DNA from: JAAFHB01 sp038236995
Lineage (GTDB): Bacteria > Bacteroidota > Bacteroidia > Bacteroidales > Prolixibacteraceae
Length of the DNA stretch: 64,000 bases
Direction of reading: 5' to 3'
Assembly: GCA_038236995.1 (NCBI GenBank)
Contig: JBBRZE010000018.1
Coordinates: 1-64,000 of the forward strand
The notes beneath the pieces are model-generated. The model was not told the origin of the DNA. It made no database searches and worked only from the letters and a program-made list of their open reading frames with translations. The translations under genes were made by a program, and so were the position numbers. Shown one piece after another: positions 18,138 through 27,950 of the stretch (positions are counted from its first letter, which is position 1; every line of letters starts with the position of its first letter).

Positions 18138-20963
18138 TCACCTTCCTAGTTCCTCTTTAAGGTATTTGGCAGTATATGATTGATTCATAGCGATGATTTC
18201 TTCAGGCGAACCGGAGCACAGCAGATGACCGCCGTCTTTGCCGCCTTCAGGACCGATGTCGATAATATGATCGGCCACTTTGATTACTTCCATATTGTGC
18301 TCAATCACGATCACTGTATTCCCTTTGTCAACGAGTTTGTTGAGCACTTCGAGCAATACGCGGATATCTTCGAAGTGGAGACCTGTTGTGGGCTCATCAA
18401 GGATATAAAGGGTCATGCCGGTGTCGCGTTTGCTTAGCTCTGTAGCAAGTTTAACGCGCTGCGATTCTCCGCCCGACAACGTTGTGGATGCTTGTCCCAG
18501 CGTAATATATCCCAGTCCTACTTCCTGAATTGTGCGTAACCGATGAACAATCGCCGGTATGCTCTCGAAGAATTCAACGCCCTGGTTAATGGTCATATCG
18601 AGCACATCGCTGATCGATTTTCCCTTAAAACGTACTTCCAGGGTTTCGCGGTTGTACCGTTTACCGTTGCATTTATCGCAATGGACATACACATCGGGCA
18701 GAAAATTCATTTCAATTACTTTCATCCCTGCACCCTGGCACTCTTCGCATCTTCCACCTTTCACATTGAATGAGAAACGGCCCGGTTTATAACCCCTGAT
18801 CTTCGCTTCAGGCAGCAGCATAAAGAGGTTGCGAATATCGGTGAAAACGCCTGTATAGGTGACTGGATTTGAACGCGGCGTCCTTCCAATGGGCGACTGG
18901 TCAACCTGCACCACTTTATCTATATGATCGATTCCTTCGATTGAGCTGTATGCCAACGGATCGAGGAGCGATTTATAGAAATACTGGCTTAAGATGGGTT
19001 GTAAAGTTTCGTTGATCAACGTCGATTTGCCGCTTCCGGATACGCCCGTGACGCAAATAAACTTCCCGAGCGGAAATTCCACGTCGATATTTTTCAGATT
19101 GTTACCAGTTGCTCCCCTGATGATCAATGATTTTCCATTACCGGGCCGGCGAGTGGCAGGGACATCGATCTTTTTCTTTCCCGTAAGGTATTTAGCAGTT
19201 AAAGTATCACTTTTAAGTACTTCGGACGGGAGACCTGCAGCTACAATTTCTCCGCCATGAATACCTGCCAATGGTCCCATATCAATCAGGTAATCGGCCT
19301 GCAACATCATATCACGGTCATGTTCCACCACGACAACAGAGTTTCCGGTATCGCGCAGTTGTTGTAACGAGTTGATCAATCTAAGGTTATCACGGTGATG
19401 TAACCCAATGCTTGGTTCATCAAGGATATAGAGTACATTAACAAGTTGCGATCCGATTTGAGTGGCAAGCCTAATCCGTTGTGATTCACCCCCCGAAAGG
19501 GTTCCCGCAGGGCGGTCGAGCGAGAGGTAAGTGAGTCCAACATCAATCAGAAAGCGGAGTCGTGTCCGAATCTCTTTGATCACTTCGGTTGCTATCTGTA
19601 ATTGCCGGCTGCTCAATCGAGTTTCTATTCCATCAAATAAATCTGAAAGTTCGCAGACATCGAGTTTTGCCAGTTCCGAAATATTCTTCCCGTCAATTTT
19701 AAAATGAAGGGGTTCCTTCTGCAATCGTTGACCATTACATTCTGGGCAAGTCATGCTTTTATGAAACTGGTCGGCCCATTTCTGTGCTGTTTTCGAAGGG
19801 TTATCGCTTTTCTGGTTCAGGATATATTTGACAATCCCTTCGTAAGTCATCATATAGTCGATCGAACTTCCTAATGGAGAGTTCTTGAGTTGTATTCTTT
19901 CTCCAGTTCCAAACAAGATCGCATTGAGCGAATCTTCGGCTATTTCCCCGACAGGTGTTTTAAGTGTGAAGCCATATTTGTCCGCAAGTGCTTCAATCTG
20001 CCAGAAAATCATCGTATTCTTTTGAGGACCAAGCGGTGCAATTCCTCCCTTGGCAATTGATAACGTGGGGTCGGGAACCATTTTCTCAAAGTCTATTTCG
20101 GTGATCTCACCCAGACCATTGCATTTGTGACAAGCCCCTTGTGGTGAATTGAATGAAAAGCTATGCGGAGCAGGGTCGTTATATGAAATACCGGTAGTAG
20201 GGCACATCAGGTGGCGTGAAAAAAAACGGGTGTCGCCCGATACTTGATCAAGGATCATAATGATTCCCTGACCGTGTTTCATCGCAATATCAACAGAGTC
20301 GCGAAGCCGTTTTCGGTCATTCTCGTCGACTACCAGCTTATCAATCACCATCTCAATGTTGTGATTTTTGTACCGGTCTACTTTATAACCGTGAGACATC
20401 TCAGTGACTTCGCCATCAACCCGGGCATACAAAAAACCCTTTTTGCGGATCTGGTCGAAGAGTTCACGGTAATGACCTTTTCGTCCCCGAACGACGGGTG
20501 CTAGAATCATGGTTCGTTTTCCGCTGAACTTTTCAAGAATCAGGTTAATGATCTGCTCATCTGTATATTTGACCATCTTCTCGCCTGTATTGTACGAAAA
20601 GGCTTCCCCGGCGCGTGCAAAAAGAAGACGAAGAAAGTCGTAAATCTCGGTAACGGTACCTACAGTGGATCGTGGATTTTTATTGGTGGTTTTCTGCTCA
20701 ATGGATATAACAGGACTTAATCCGGTGATTTCATCCACATCGGGACGTTCCATGTTTCCAAGGAAACTGCGGGCATAGGCAGAGAAAGTTTCGATGTAAC
20801 GGCGCTGACCTTCAGCGTAAATAGTGTCGAATGCAAGCGACGATTTGCCGCTGCCACTCAGTCCGGTGATCACAGTCAGCTGATTACGGGGTATTTCGAC
20901 ATTGATATTTTTTAGGTTGTGCTCTCGCGCCCCTCTTACTACAATTTTATCTTCTTGATCCAT
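18138..20963 (-). CDS. uvrA: Excinuclease ABC subunit A
   Basis: The damage-recognition ATPase of nucleotide excision repair, 941 residues. Two ABC modules are visible: Walker A GLSGSGKSS near residue 34 and GVSGSGKST near 650, and two signature motifs, LSGGESQRIRLA and LSGGESQRVKLA (the second near residue 828). Zinc-binding CxxC pairs occur as CHKCNG, CPECNG, CEECQG and CDKCNG. The protein is complete. The lytic transglycosylase gene ends 35 bp downstream of nothing else and lies directly upstream, so the two are probably one transcript. No LexA-like operator was recognised. Confidence 0.97.
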   Translation of the reverse strand: MDQEDKIVVRGAREHNLKNINVEIPRNQLTVITGLSGSGKSSLAFDTIYAEGQRRYIETFSAYARSFLGNMERPDVDEITGLSPVISIEQKTTNKNPRSTVGTVTEIYDFLRLLFARAGEAFSYNTGEKMVKYTDEQIINLILEKFSGKRTMILAPVVRGRKGHYRELFDQIRKKGFLYARVDGEVTEMSHGYKVDRYKNHNIEMVIDKLVVDENDRKRLRDSVDIAMKHGQGIIMILDQVSGDTRFFSRHLMCPTTGISYNDPAPHSFSFNSPQGACHKCNGLGEITEIDFEKMVPDPTLSIAKGGIAPLGPQKNTMIFWQIEALADKYGFTLKTPVGEIAEDSLNAILFGTGERIQLKNSPLGSSIDYMMTYEGIVKYILNQKSDNPSKTAQKWADQFHKSMTCPECNGQRLQKEPLHFKIDGKNISELAKLDVCELSDLFDGIETRLSSRQLQIATEVIKEIRTRLRFLIDVGLTYLSLDRPAGTLSGGESQRIRLATQIGSQLVNVLYILDEPSIGLHHRDNLRLINSLQQLRDTGNSVVVVEHDRDMMLQADYLIDMGPLAGIHGGEIVAAGLPSEVLKSDTLTAKYLTGKKKIDVPATRRPGNGKSLIIRGATGNNLKNIDVEFPLGKFICVTGVSGSGKSTLINETLQPILSQYFYKSLLDPLAYSSIEGIDHIDKVVQVDQSPIGRTPRSNPVTYTGVFTDIRNLFMLLPEAKIRGYKPGRFSFNVKGGRCEECQGAGMKVIEMNFLPDVYVHCDKCNGKRYNRETLEVRFKGKSISDVLDMTINQGVEFFESIPAIVHRLRTIQEVGLGYITLGQASTTLSGGESQRVKLATELSKRDTGMTLYILDEPTTGLHFEDIRVLLEVLNKLVDKGNTVIVIEHNMEVIKVADHIIDIGPEGGKDGGHLLCSGSPEEIIAMNQSYTAKYLKEELGR

Positions 20964-20998
20964 GTAATTGGTACTCTCTTTTCAGTGGAAGAGGTAAT

Positions 20999-21994
20999 CT
21001 ATTGCAAATCTGAATTTTCGGTAAAGACAAATTTGCGATATTTCCCGACCTCCGGAATCTTTACAGTATATATCTTACCCTTTGGATTTTTCAGGTCTGG
21101 TTGCCTGAGCCATGGGTTAAACTGTTTAAACAATTTATAGTTGATGTTGTTCGAACGTGCAAATTCTGTAAAACTTTTGACGCTTCCGGCAACTTTCACT
21201 TCTTTGAAGGGAATTATGGGATATTTCTCATCGTCACTTATTTTAAAACCGTATTTCAAAGGATCACTGATTATTAATTTGAGGGAAAGTATCCGGTAAA
21301 TGTACCTTGAAGTTTCTTCGTTAAGTAGAAGATCGTAATAGTTCCGGCTGTCCTGTACGTCAATCTGTCGGTTCATTCCGGTGATTCCTGCATTATAAGA
21401 GGCCGCGACCATTGTCCAGCTTTTGTATTTTTCAAACGAATGTCTCAGATACTTACAAGCTGCTTCTGTCGCTTTCTCGATGTGATATCGTTCGTCAACT
21501 TCTTCATTTACTTCAAGTCCGTATTGAATGGCTGCATCTTTCATAAATTGCCAGATCCCTACGGCTCCTGCGGGAGAGACAATTTTGTCGAGAAAACCGC
21601 TTTCTGCCAAAGCCAGGAATTTAAAATCATCAGGTATGTCATTCTTTTTTAGGATCGGTTCGATGATCGAAAAATAACGATTGGTCTTTTTAAGGTAAAG
21701 AAGCTCCTGTGAATGAAAATTGGCTACGATGAGCATTTCACGGTCGAGTGATTCGCGAACATCGAAGTTTTCGAGTGGAACATCCTCGTCAGCAAAATTG
21801 AGCTTTTCGGGAAGGGCAACTGCCGTGAAAAAGATCTCCTGTGGTCCGGCAGATGTTTCAACAATGCGGTTGTTCACCGCAGGTTGTGAGCTGAAAAACA
21901 GTCCGCCAATGATAACACTAAACGCTATGATTGAGAGGAACACTAAAACCTTTGACAGGTTGGAATTATTCTTAAGGGAGTTTTTATCTTCCAT
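20999..21994 (-). CDS. Membrane-anchored lytic transglycosylase (MltD-like)
   Basis: A 331-residue murein lytic transglycosylase. A cytoplasmic lysine-rich start and one TM segment (about 14-35) anchor it, so it acts in the periplasm. The SLT (goose-lysozyme-like) domain spans roughly 105-230, with catalytic Glu131 in LALAESGF, then GAVGIWQFM (143-151) and AASYNAG (197-203). The C-terminal part (about 265-331) resembles a single LysM-like module. It lies 35 bp upstream of uvrA on the same strand and probably shares its promoter. Confidence 0.88.
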   Translation of the reverse strand: MEDKNSLKNNSNLSKVLVFLSIIAFSVIIGGLFFSSQPAVNNRIVETSAGPQEIFFTAVALPEKLNFADEDVPLENFDVRESLDREMLIVANFHSQELLYLKKTNRYFSIIEPILKKNDIPDDFKFLALAESGFLDKIVSPAGAVGIWQFMKDAAIQYGLEVNEEVDERYHIEKATEAACKYLRHSFEKYKSWTMVAASYNAGITGMNRQIDVQDSRNYYDLLLNEETSRYIYRILSLKLIISDPLKYGFKISDDEKYPIIPFKEVKVAGSVKSFTEFARSNNINYKLFKQFNPWLRQPDLKNPKGKIYTVKIPEVGKYRKFVFTENSDLQ

Positions 21995-22017
21995 TTGAAA
22001 TGCTTGAATTAATGCTT

Positions 22018-22048
22018 CAAAGTTAGTTGTTTTGAAGGGTTAATCCAA
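22018..22048 (-). promoter_or_regulatory. Candidate promoter for the transglycosylase-uvrA unit
   Basis: On the minus strand, TTG (22,048-22,046), a 20-bp spacer and TAACTTTG (22,025-22,018) match the Bacteroidota primary-sigma consensus. The element lies 24 bp upstream of the transglycosylase start codon. Confidence 0.55.
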
Positions 22049-22063
22049 TTATTGCAAACGATC

Positions 22064-23512
22064 TTAATTAAATGAGTACGTTAAACCTGTTACAATAGCC
22101 ATCTGTGAAGGTTTATAATTAACAGACTTATTGGAGCTTATTGAATTTATAAAGTGTTTTAAACGTGGTTCGACGGTGAGCGTGATACGGTTGGTGATTT
22201 CATACCCAACTTCGAAACCAATTGACCCCGAATAGACAACATTACGCATATTGGATGTTTCACCAGTGCCTATATTTTCGCCATTTTCTGATAAGATCAC
22301 TTTGTTTCCTACCAGAATGTTAGTACTTATTCCTCCTGTAAGTCCGACAGCGATCTTTCTGTCAATTAGTTTATAAGTTGCCTGAACCGGAATTTCGATA
22401 TACTTGATGTCTTGTTTCAGATCGTTTGCAGCAGAATATTTCGCATAGGATGAACTGAGCAGGTAATCGGAATTCCCGGAAATAGGATCGGATTGTGTAT
22501 TTCCCCCAACGATTCTATCAAGATTGACAAATCCAGATGGCGTAGAGGCAAGGGTTGCATTTCCAGGAATATTATACATTAGGTTTGCACCCATAAAATC
22601 AACATTCCTGGTGGTTTGCCGAATATTGTTGTAAACAAAACCAGACTTAACGACAAGCCGTTTACCAACTTTATAACCAGCCACCATGCCTCCGGAGAAA
22701 GTGTTTTCGGTGGTGGTTTCCTGCGGTTTATAATTTTGAGAGCCATTTGCCAAGAAATAGCTGCTTTGGCCATTGTTTTTTGCCTGACTATTAAAAACAG
22801 GTGCAACCTCCGCTTTAATGCTCCACCGTCCGTTGCTAGTGCCAGGATTGTTCATCGCTAATGTGACCGATTTTTCTGATGTTGAATAACTGAATGGACG
22901 GATTACGACTGATTTTGAATTTGTTTCCTCGTGAAAAATACTGTCTTTTTTAACAGCAGCGATCCAGTCTGAAAACTTCTTCACAATCTTTGAATTTTGC
23001 TGAAGTTCCTCGAGAAATTCATTTTCATTATTAAAAAGTTCCAATTCTCCTGTCTTTTGGACAGTCGACGGATTTTTATTTGTAATAAAAAATGTGTTTG
23101 CAGCAAATGTGGCAAGTGATGAAAGTTTCGAAGAAGATGAGCGAATTACCTTGGGCGAAATTGCTGAATTGCCTGAAGTATCCTGATTGGCAGCAACAGA
23201 TAATTTTTCAGTAGTTGCTAAATTTTTATTGGCAGATGGGCTGATATTGTTAATAATGCTTCGTTGATCTGCTACACGATTCTCTGGGAGAGTGCCATTG
23301 TTTATTGGATTGGTCATCCACCAGCCGGCAAGGAAGGCAAGAACGATTGCAGCCGCTACGCTGGCAGTTTTCAGCATTGCAATGCGTCGCTCTTTTCGGC
23401 GGGTATTGAGCCTGGCCTGAATATTTGTCCAGAGATACATTGGAGGAGTTTTCTCGAGTTCTCCCAGTTTCTCCCTGAATAATTGGTCTATATTTCTGTT
23501 TTCATTTAACAT
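22064..23512 (-). CDS. Membrane-anchored protein with C-terminal outer-membrane-barrel-like domain
   Basis: A 482-residue protein coupled to the ECF sigma gene upstream (7-bp overlap). Residues 1-45 are a charged cytoplasmic segment whose pattern (LFREKLGELEKTPPMYLW) recurs in Bacteroidota proteins next to ECF sigma factors. One TM helix follows (about 46-66). A Ser/Asn-rich linker (about 70-215) leads to a beta-rich region from about 225 to the end that looks like a PorT-type outer-membrane barrel (final strands ending VTGLTYSFN). By position it is a candidate anti-sigma or envelope sensor. That role is inferred, and no classical RskA zinc motif is present. Confidence 0.72.
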   Translation of the reverse strand: MLNENRNIDQLFREKLGELEKTPPMYLWTNIQARLNTRRKERRIAMLKTASVAAAIVLAFLAGWWMTNPINNGTLPENRVADQRSIINNISPSANKNLATTEKLSVAANQDTSGNSAISPKVIRSSSSKLSSLATFAANTFFITNKNPSTVQKTGELELFNNENEFLEELQQNSKIVKKFSDWIAAVKKDSIFHEETNSKSVVIRPFSYSTSEKSVTLAMNNPGTSNGRWSIKAEVAPVFNSQAKNNGQSSYFLANGSQNYKPQETTTENTFSGGMVAGYKVGKRLVVKSGFVYNNIRQTTRNVDFMGANLMYNIPGNATLASTPSGFVNLDRIVGGNTQSDPISGNSDYLLSSSYAKYSAANDLKQDIKYIEIPVQATYKLIDRKIAVGLTGGISTNILVGNKVILSENGENIGTGETSNMRNVVYSGSIGFEVGYEITNRITLTVEPRLKHFINSISSNKSVNYKPSQMAIVTGLTYSFN

Positions 23513-24069
23513 AGCGTTGTTGTCACTGTATTTTTTTCTAATCCAAAATCATCAATAACCTTTTTTTGAAGAATCACCCTTGCTCTTGACAAGTTTGATT
23601 TTGAAGTGCCTTCGGTGATTTTCATCAATTTGGCAATCTCCTGATGCGAGTATCCTTCGATGGCATAAAGGTTGAAAACCATCCTATATCGTGGAGGAAG
23701 TTGTTGAATAATTTTCATTAAATCGTCCGCTGAAATACCTGAAAGTGTCTCTTCGGAGTACTGAATACTTTCGAAAACCATCATGTCTTCTACGGGATAT
23801 AGATGGCTGCTCTTACGGAATTTCTCAAGCGAAGTATTGACCATTATTCGGCGCATCCATCCTTCGAAAGATCCTTTGAATCCGAACTGGTTGATTTTTG
23901 TAAAGACACGAATGAAACCATCCTGAAGATTATCTTCAGCTTCAGTTGTATCTTTAGAATAGCGCAGACAAACCCCGTACATTTTTGGCGCAAAATGATT
24001 GTATAATGTCGTCTGGGCTTTTCGGTCGCCCGATGCGCATTTTTGTATCGTTTCTTCGAGGTTGGTCAC
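23506..24069 (-). CDS. ECF RNA polymerase sigma factor
   Basis: A 187-residue sigma-70 family ECF factor. Region 2 is clear (APKMYGVCLRYSKDTTEAEDNLQDGFIRVF, in the first third) and region 4 has a helix-turn-helix (YSHQEIAKLMKITEGTSKSNLSRAR) near the C-terminus. The frame has a stop just upstream and the only start before region 2 is GTG at 24,069. It overlaps the barrel/anti-sigma candidate by 7 bp, indicating a sigma/regulator pair. Target promoters are not evident. Confidence 0.92.
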   Translation of the reverse strand: MTNLEETIQKCASGDRKAQTTLYNHFAPKMYGVCLRYSKDTTEAEDNLQDGFIRVFTKINQFGFKGSFEGWMRRIMVNTSLEKFRKSSHLYPVEDMMVFESIQYSEETLSGISADDLMKIIQQLPPRYRMVFNLYAIEGYSHQEIAKLMKITEGTSKSNLSRARVILQKKVIDDFGLEKNTVTTTLC

Positions 24070-24529
24070 TAATTCGACTTTGTGTTAATTATAGCAAAAA
24101 TCAGGCCCGAAGGAACATCAAAATTTGCATCAATAGTATTAAAGTATGTTAAAGAACGAAAAAGAAACTTATCCGCGTACGGAAGTTGTTCAGGTGGCCA
24201 TGTTCCGAATTGATTTCTCATATTTCTTAACTCCTGTAATTTGGTTAATAGGCTCTTTCGTGGTTAAGACGCATTTAATAATTCAGATGGTTGCGTGATA
24301 GCTGAAAAAAATGCAACTTTAATTGGATTTAATGCATCTAAAGGTAAATATCACCCTTCAAATGGTTGAAAACCCTTGAAGCGGTTGCTGAGATTGTAAG
24401 TTATTAAAGAATTAAACTATTAAATAGCCATGATTGAGAAATCAAAAATTGGGATGATTATTTATTCATGGCAATTAGCTATGGTGATCTTCGATTCCAT
24501 ACGACAATTAAAAAGCTAATTATATACAT
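24070..24529. other. Divergent intergenic region between sigma factor and serpin
   Basis: A 460-bp gap that must contain divergent promoters; no full consensus match was found. A 50-codon ATG-started frame at 24,146-24,298 with one hydrophobic stretch is present but has no supporting signal, so it is not called as a gene. Confidence 0.35.
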
Positions 24530-25762
24530 ATGAAAACAAAAACTAACACTATTCTAATGTGTATGGTCCTTGCATTTGCAGGATGTTCAAAAAATGTACC
24601 ACCAGTTCCTGTGCCGGAGGATATTATAATGAATACCAAATCGTTGCAGTTGGTAAAGGCAGACAACGCTTTTACTTTCAAATTGCTTAATGCAATCCCT
24701 GTCACGCAGGGCAAGAATGTGATGGTTTCGCCTTTGAGTATTTCGTTAGCTCTTTCGATGACGCTTAACGGAGCACACGGTTCTACGAAAACCGATATGA
24801 TCAATGCTTTAGGATTAAATGATTTAAGTGTTGACGAGATCAATCAGGTTTATTTGGATCTCACTACTGCTCTAAAAAAAGCTGATCCGAATGTGGTGAT
24901 GAATGTGGCTAATTCGATATGGATCAAGAAAGATTTTCCGGTATTGGAGTCGTTCGTTGCAACTAATCATAAATATTACGATGCAAGGGTTGACCGGCTT
25001 GATTTTAATACTGCTGCGCTTAATACCATCAACGGTTGGGTAAACGAAAAAACGAATGCCAAAATTCCGAAAATATTGGATGAGATTTCAGCCGAAGAAG
25101 TGATGTTCCTGATCAATGCGATCTATTTCAACGGCAAGTGGCAAATTCAGTTCGAGAAGTCGCAAACGCAGAACGGATCATTCACCCTTGCAACAGGCGG
25201 ATCGGTAACTGTTCCTTTGATGAAAATTAAAGAAAAATTTGGTTATTCGGAGCAGACTGGATTCGAGGCGCTAAAAATGCCTTATGGACGTGGAAAATTC
25301 GGTATGGTGATTCTCCTTCCTGATATTGGCAAAACACCAGATCAGATAATGCAACAAATGATTCCATCTGCCTGGGAAACCTTAAAAACTTCATTGAATT
25401 CACCAATAAAAGTAGATGTGTGGTTGCCGCGTTTTAAATTCAACTGGGAAAGCGACCTTAAACAAATTCTCTCCTCGCTTGGAATGGCAGTGGCATTCTC
25501 TAAAGAAGAGGCCAACTTCACGAAGATTAATGGAGATGGTCATCTTTTTATCACGAAAGTAAAACACAAAACTTTTATTGATGTGAATGAAGAGGGCACT
25601 GAAGCAGCGGCTGCTACTTCTGTCGGAATTGGTATGACAAGTGCCGGACCAGGAGGGCCTGAATTTCATGCCATCCGGCCTTTCCTCTTTCTGATCACTG
25701 AAGAGGATACAGGAGCGATTCTCTTTGCCGGGAAAGTTGAAAATCCACTCATGGAGAATTAA
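24530..25762 (+). CDS. Serpin-family protease inhibitor, lipoprotein
   Basis: A 410-residue serpin with a lipobox (FAGC, Cys19), so it is probably displayed on the outer membrane or cell surface. The shutter and breach motifs are recognisable (NVMVSPLSISLALSM near 63-77, FLINAIYFNGKW near 193-204). The hinge EEGTEAAAAT (354-363) has the small-residue pattern of inhibitory serpins. Counting P17 as Glu354 places P1-P1' at Thr370-Ser371, which would suit an elastase- or subtilisin-like protease rather than trypsin; this is an inference. It has its own upstream region and no protease neighbour. Confidence 0.93.
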   Translation: MKTKTNTILMCMVLAFAGCSKNVPPVPVPEDIIMNTKSLQLVKADNAFTFKLLNAIPVTQGKNVMVSPLSISLALSMTLNGAHGSTKTDMINALGLNDLSVDEINQVYLDLTTALKKADPNVVMNVANSIWIKKDFPVLESFVATNHKYYDARVDRLDFNTAALNTINGWVNEKTNAKIPKILDEISAEEVMFLINAIYFNGKWQIQFEKSQTQNGSFTLATGGSVTVPLMKIKEKFGYSEQTGFEALKMPYGRGKFGMVILLPDIGKTPDQIMQQMIPSAWETLKTSLNSPIKVDVWLPRFKFNWESDLKQILSSLGMAVAFSKEEANFTKINGDGHLFITKVKHKTFIDVNEEGTEAAAATSVGIGMTSAGPGGPEFHAIRPFLFLITEEDTGAILFAGKVENPLMEN

Positions 25763-25971
25763 GAAGTTTATCAGACTTTTAAAGAATTAAATTGGTTGTT
25801 CCCGGCAACTGACTGTCGCCACTATATTCGGTTAATTTAAGTAACCTGTTTCGCAATGCGACAATAGGGGTGGTTTTATTTTTCAAATCTGTTACCCATA
25901 AACCCGTTTCGTCCCATTTTTGAGCTTCTTTTTAATAGAAGAAAAGCTTAGCTTTGTCAAAAATTATTCAG

Positions 25972-26604
25972 ATGGGAGTTATATTTCAAAAGATTATTGA
26001 ATGGTACATGGTCCATATTACTTACTGGACCATTTTTTTGCTGATGGCGATCGAAAGTTCGTTTATCCCTTTTCCCTCCGAAATAGTAATTCCTCCTGCT
26101 GCCTATAAAGCCGCAAATGGAGATATGAATGTCTTTCTGGTTGTATTGGTGGGGACACTAGGTGCAATTGTAGGGGGATTGTTTAATTATTATTTGGCAA
26201 AATGGTTGGGTAGTAAATTACTCATGAAATTCGCAAATACACGTCTTGCACATATGATGTTGATTGATCAATCATCGATTGAAAAATCAGAGGTCTATTT
26301 CAGAAAACACGGCAAGTCCTCTACATTAATAGGGCGGTTGGTTCCTGGTATTCGTCAGCTGATTTCGTTGCCTGCCGGGTTAGCCAATATGAAATTACGC
26401 GATTTTATTCTATACACCACTATCGGATCAACAATCTGGAATGTCATACTGGCCCTTTTGGGTTATTTCTTTTGGTCGCAAAAAGATATCCTTGATAAAT
26501 ATTACACCGAACTTTCGCTGGTCTTTTTAGGATTAGGTGGTCTATATGTGGCTTATTTGATATACAACGGATTTAAGAAGAATAAAGCAGATCCGGTTGA
26601 ATAG
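25972..26604 (+). CDS. DedA family membrane protein
   Basis: A DedA/SNARE-associated (VTT) domain inner-membrane protein. DedA proteins are linked to membrane lipid (undecaprenyl phosphate or phospholipid) flipping and envelope homeostasis. Motifs include ESSFIPFPSEIVIPPAAY and GRLVPGIRQLISLPAGLANM, with several TM helices. A TTG codon 18 nt upstream would add six residues, but the ATG at 25,972 is preferred, giving 210 residues. It ends before a strong convergent terminator. Confidence 0.9.
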   Translation: MGVIFQKIIEWYMVHITYWTIFLLMAIESSFIPFPSEIVIPPAAYKAANGDMNVFLVVLVGTLGAIVGGLFNYYLAKWLGSKLLMKFANTRLAHMMLIDQSSIEKSEVYFRKHGKSSTLIGRLVPGIRQLISLPAGLANMKLRDFILYTTIGSTIWNVILALLGYFFWSQKDILDKYYTELSLVFLGLGGLYVAYLIYNGFKKNKADPVE

Positions 26605-26695
26605 CAAAGTAATTTGCCAATCTACAGATTCGGAAGAGGGAAGACGAGACATAATACATTTTTATACTGAAACTCTTCCGCTTAATTCAATTCAT

Positions 26696-26737
26696 AAAAA
26701 AAGTGTGCAGCGATCTATTTCGTTGCACACTTTTTTT
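26696..26737. terminator. Bidirectional terminator between dedA and tlpA-like genes
   Basis: An 18-bp stem (26,696-26,713 with 26,720-26,737), one G-T wobble, 6-nt loop, A-run before and T-run after on either strand. It separates two convergent genes. Confidence 0.9.
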
Positions 26738-26768
26738 TAGGCAGATATTACAACCCGCTTTATTGGAA

Positions 26769-27863
26769 TTAGGGAAGTAACTGAGCTAATTTTTTTTCAA
26801 GTTCTTCGCCTCGAAGATTTTTGGCAATGATTTTTCCTTCTTTGTCGAGAAGCAAAGTAAATGGAATTGATTGAACGCCATATTTTACAGCGGCTTCGCT
26901 TTGCCAGAATTTAAGGTCCGAAACATGATTCCAGGTTAATTGATCGTCAGCAATTGCTTTAACCCATGCACCTTGTTCACGGTCGAGCGACACTCCTAAG
27001 ATATCGAATCCTTTGTCTTTGTATTTGCCGTAAACTGCAACTACGTTGGGATTTTCTTTTCGACAAGGAACGCACCATGATGCCCAAAAATCGAGGAGGA
27101 CAATCTTACCTCTTAACGAGGATAGCGTGAGCGGTTTTCCTTCAGGCGTGTTGAGCGTAAAATCGGGAGCCAAAGAGCCTATTTCTGTAATACGCATTTT
27201 GTCTGCCACTTTCTTAAGTTCAGTTACATATACCGACGCCCGGACAGAAGGATCAAGAAATGCGACTAACGTATCCACTTCATGAGCTGAAATCTCCTGG
27301 CCAAACTGCATCAATGCGATTAAAGGTGAAACAGTAGATTTTGGATGTTCTCGTATAAAGTTTTTAGCGTAAACTTTTTGATTTCCCATCATCGCTTCGT
27401 AGTCGATCTGGGCTTTTTTCATTCCTTCTTCGTTCCCGCTCTGCATCGCTTCAGTATAACGTTGCTGTAAGCCTTGGGTCTCTTTAGCAATATTTTGGAT
27501 CTCTTTGGTCAGGACCGAAAACTCATCGTTTGATTTTGACCCCTTTATCTCTGTCTTAGCAAGACTATCAATATTGGCACTGACAGTCAGACTTCCGTTT
27601 TCAGCAAAAAACTGAGCAACAACGGTTTGAGGCTCCAGCGAAATCAGCCGTAACTCAGGCAAATCGGTTTTCCCTTTAAGTACGAATTTCCCTTTTTCAA
27701 TTTTGGCGGAGTCTTCAGCAACCCATTTACCGTCAGCATATTTCATTAATTTGATATTGCCACTCTCTTTTCCCTTTATTTCACCTTTGATGACAAAACC
27801 CTCAGGTTTAGCACAGGAGAAAAGTCCGGCAAATGCCAGGATAATAATCAGAATATTTTTCAT
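26769..27863 (-). CDS. TlpA-like thioredoxin lipoprotein with DUF4369 domain
   Basis: A 364-residue lipoprotein (lipobox LFSC, Cys17). The N-terminal beta-rich half (about 22-120) matches the DUF4369 type. The C-terminal half is a TlpA/thioredoxin domain with the redox pair Cys264-Cys267 (WASWCVPC) and cis-proline Pro334 (QSIPF). It should act as a periplasmic or membrane-attached thiol-disulfide oxidoreductase. A promoter candidate lies just upstream (27,915-27,943). The partner substrate is unknown. Confidence 0.9.
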   Translation of the reverse strand: MKNILIIILAFAGLFSCAKPEGFVIKGEIKGKESGNIKLMKYADGKWVAEDSAKIEKGKFVLKGKTDLPELRLISLEPQTVVAQFFAENGSLTVSANIDSLAKTEIKGSKSNDEFSVLTKEIQNIAKETQGLQQRYTEAMQSGNEEGMKKAQIDYEAMMGNQKVYAKNFIREHPKSTVSPLIALMQFGQEISAHEVDTLVAFLDPSVRASVYVTELKKVADKMRITEIGSLAPDFTLNTPEGKPLTLSSLRGKIVLLDFWASWCVPCRKENPNVVAVYGKYKDKGFDILGVSLDREQGAWVKAIADDQLTWNHVSDLKFWQSEAAVKYGVQSIPFTLLLDKEGKIIAKNLRGEELEKKLAQLLP

Positions 27864-27914
27864 TAGATAATAATTTTGTGCGATGATTGTTTTTCAATAT
27901 GTGAATTGTGTGAG

Positions 27915-27943
27915 CAAAGGTATTAAAACAATTTAATTAACAA
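27915..27943 (-). promoter_or_regulatory. Candidate promoter for the TlpA-like gene
   Basis: On the minus strand, TTG (27,943-27,941), an 18-bp spacer and TACCTTTG (27,922-27,915), 52 bp upstream of the start codon. The spacer is one base shorter than usual. Confidence 0.4.
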
Positions 27944-27950
27944 ATAGTAA

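Noticed and set aside
24146..24298. 50-codon frame in the sigma-serpin gap
   Set aside because: No ribosome-binding or promoter signal and no recognised family; a chance frame is as likely.
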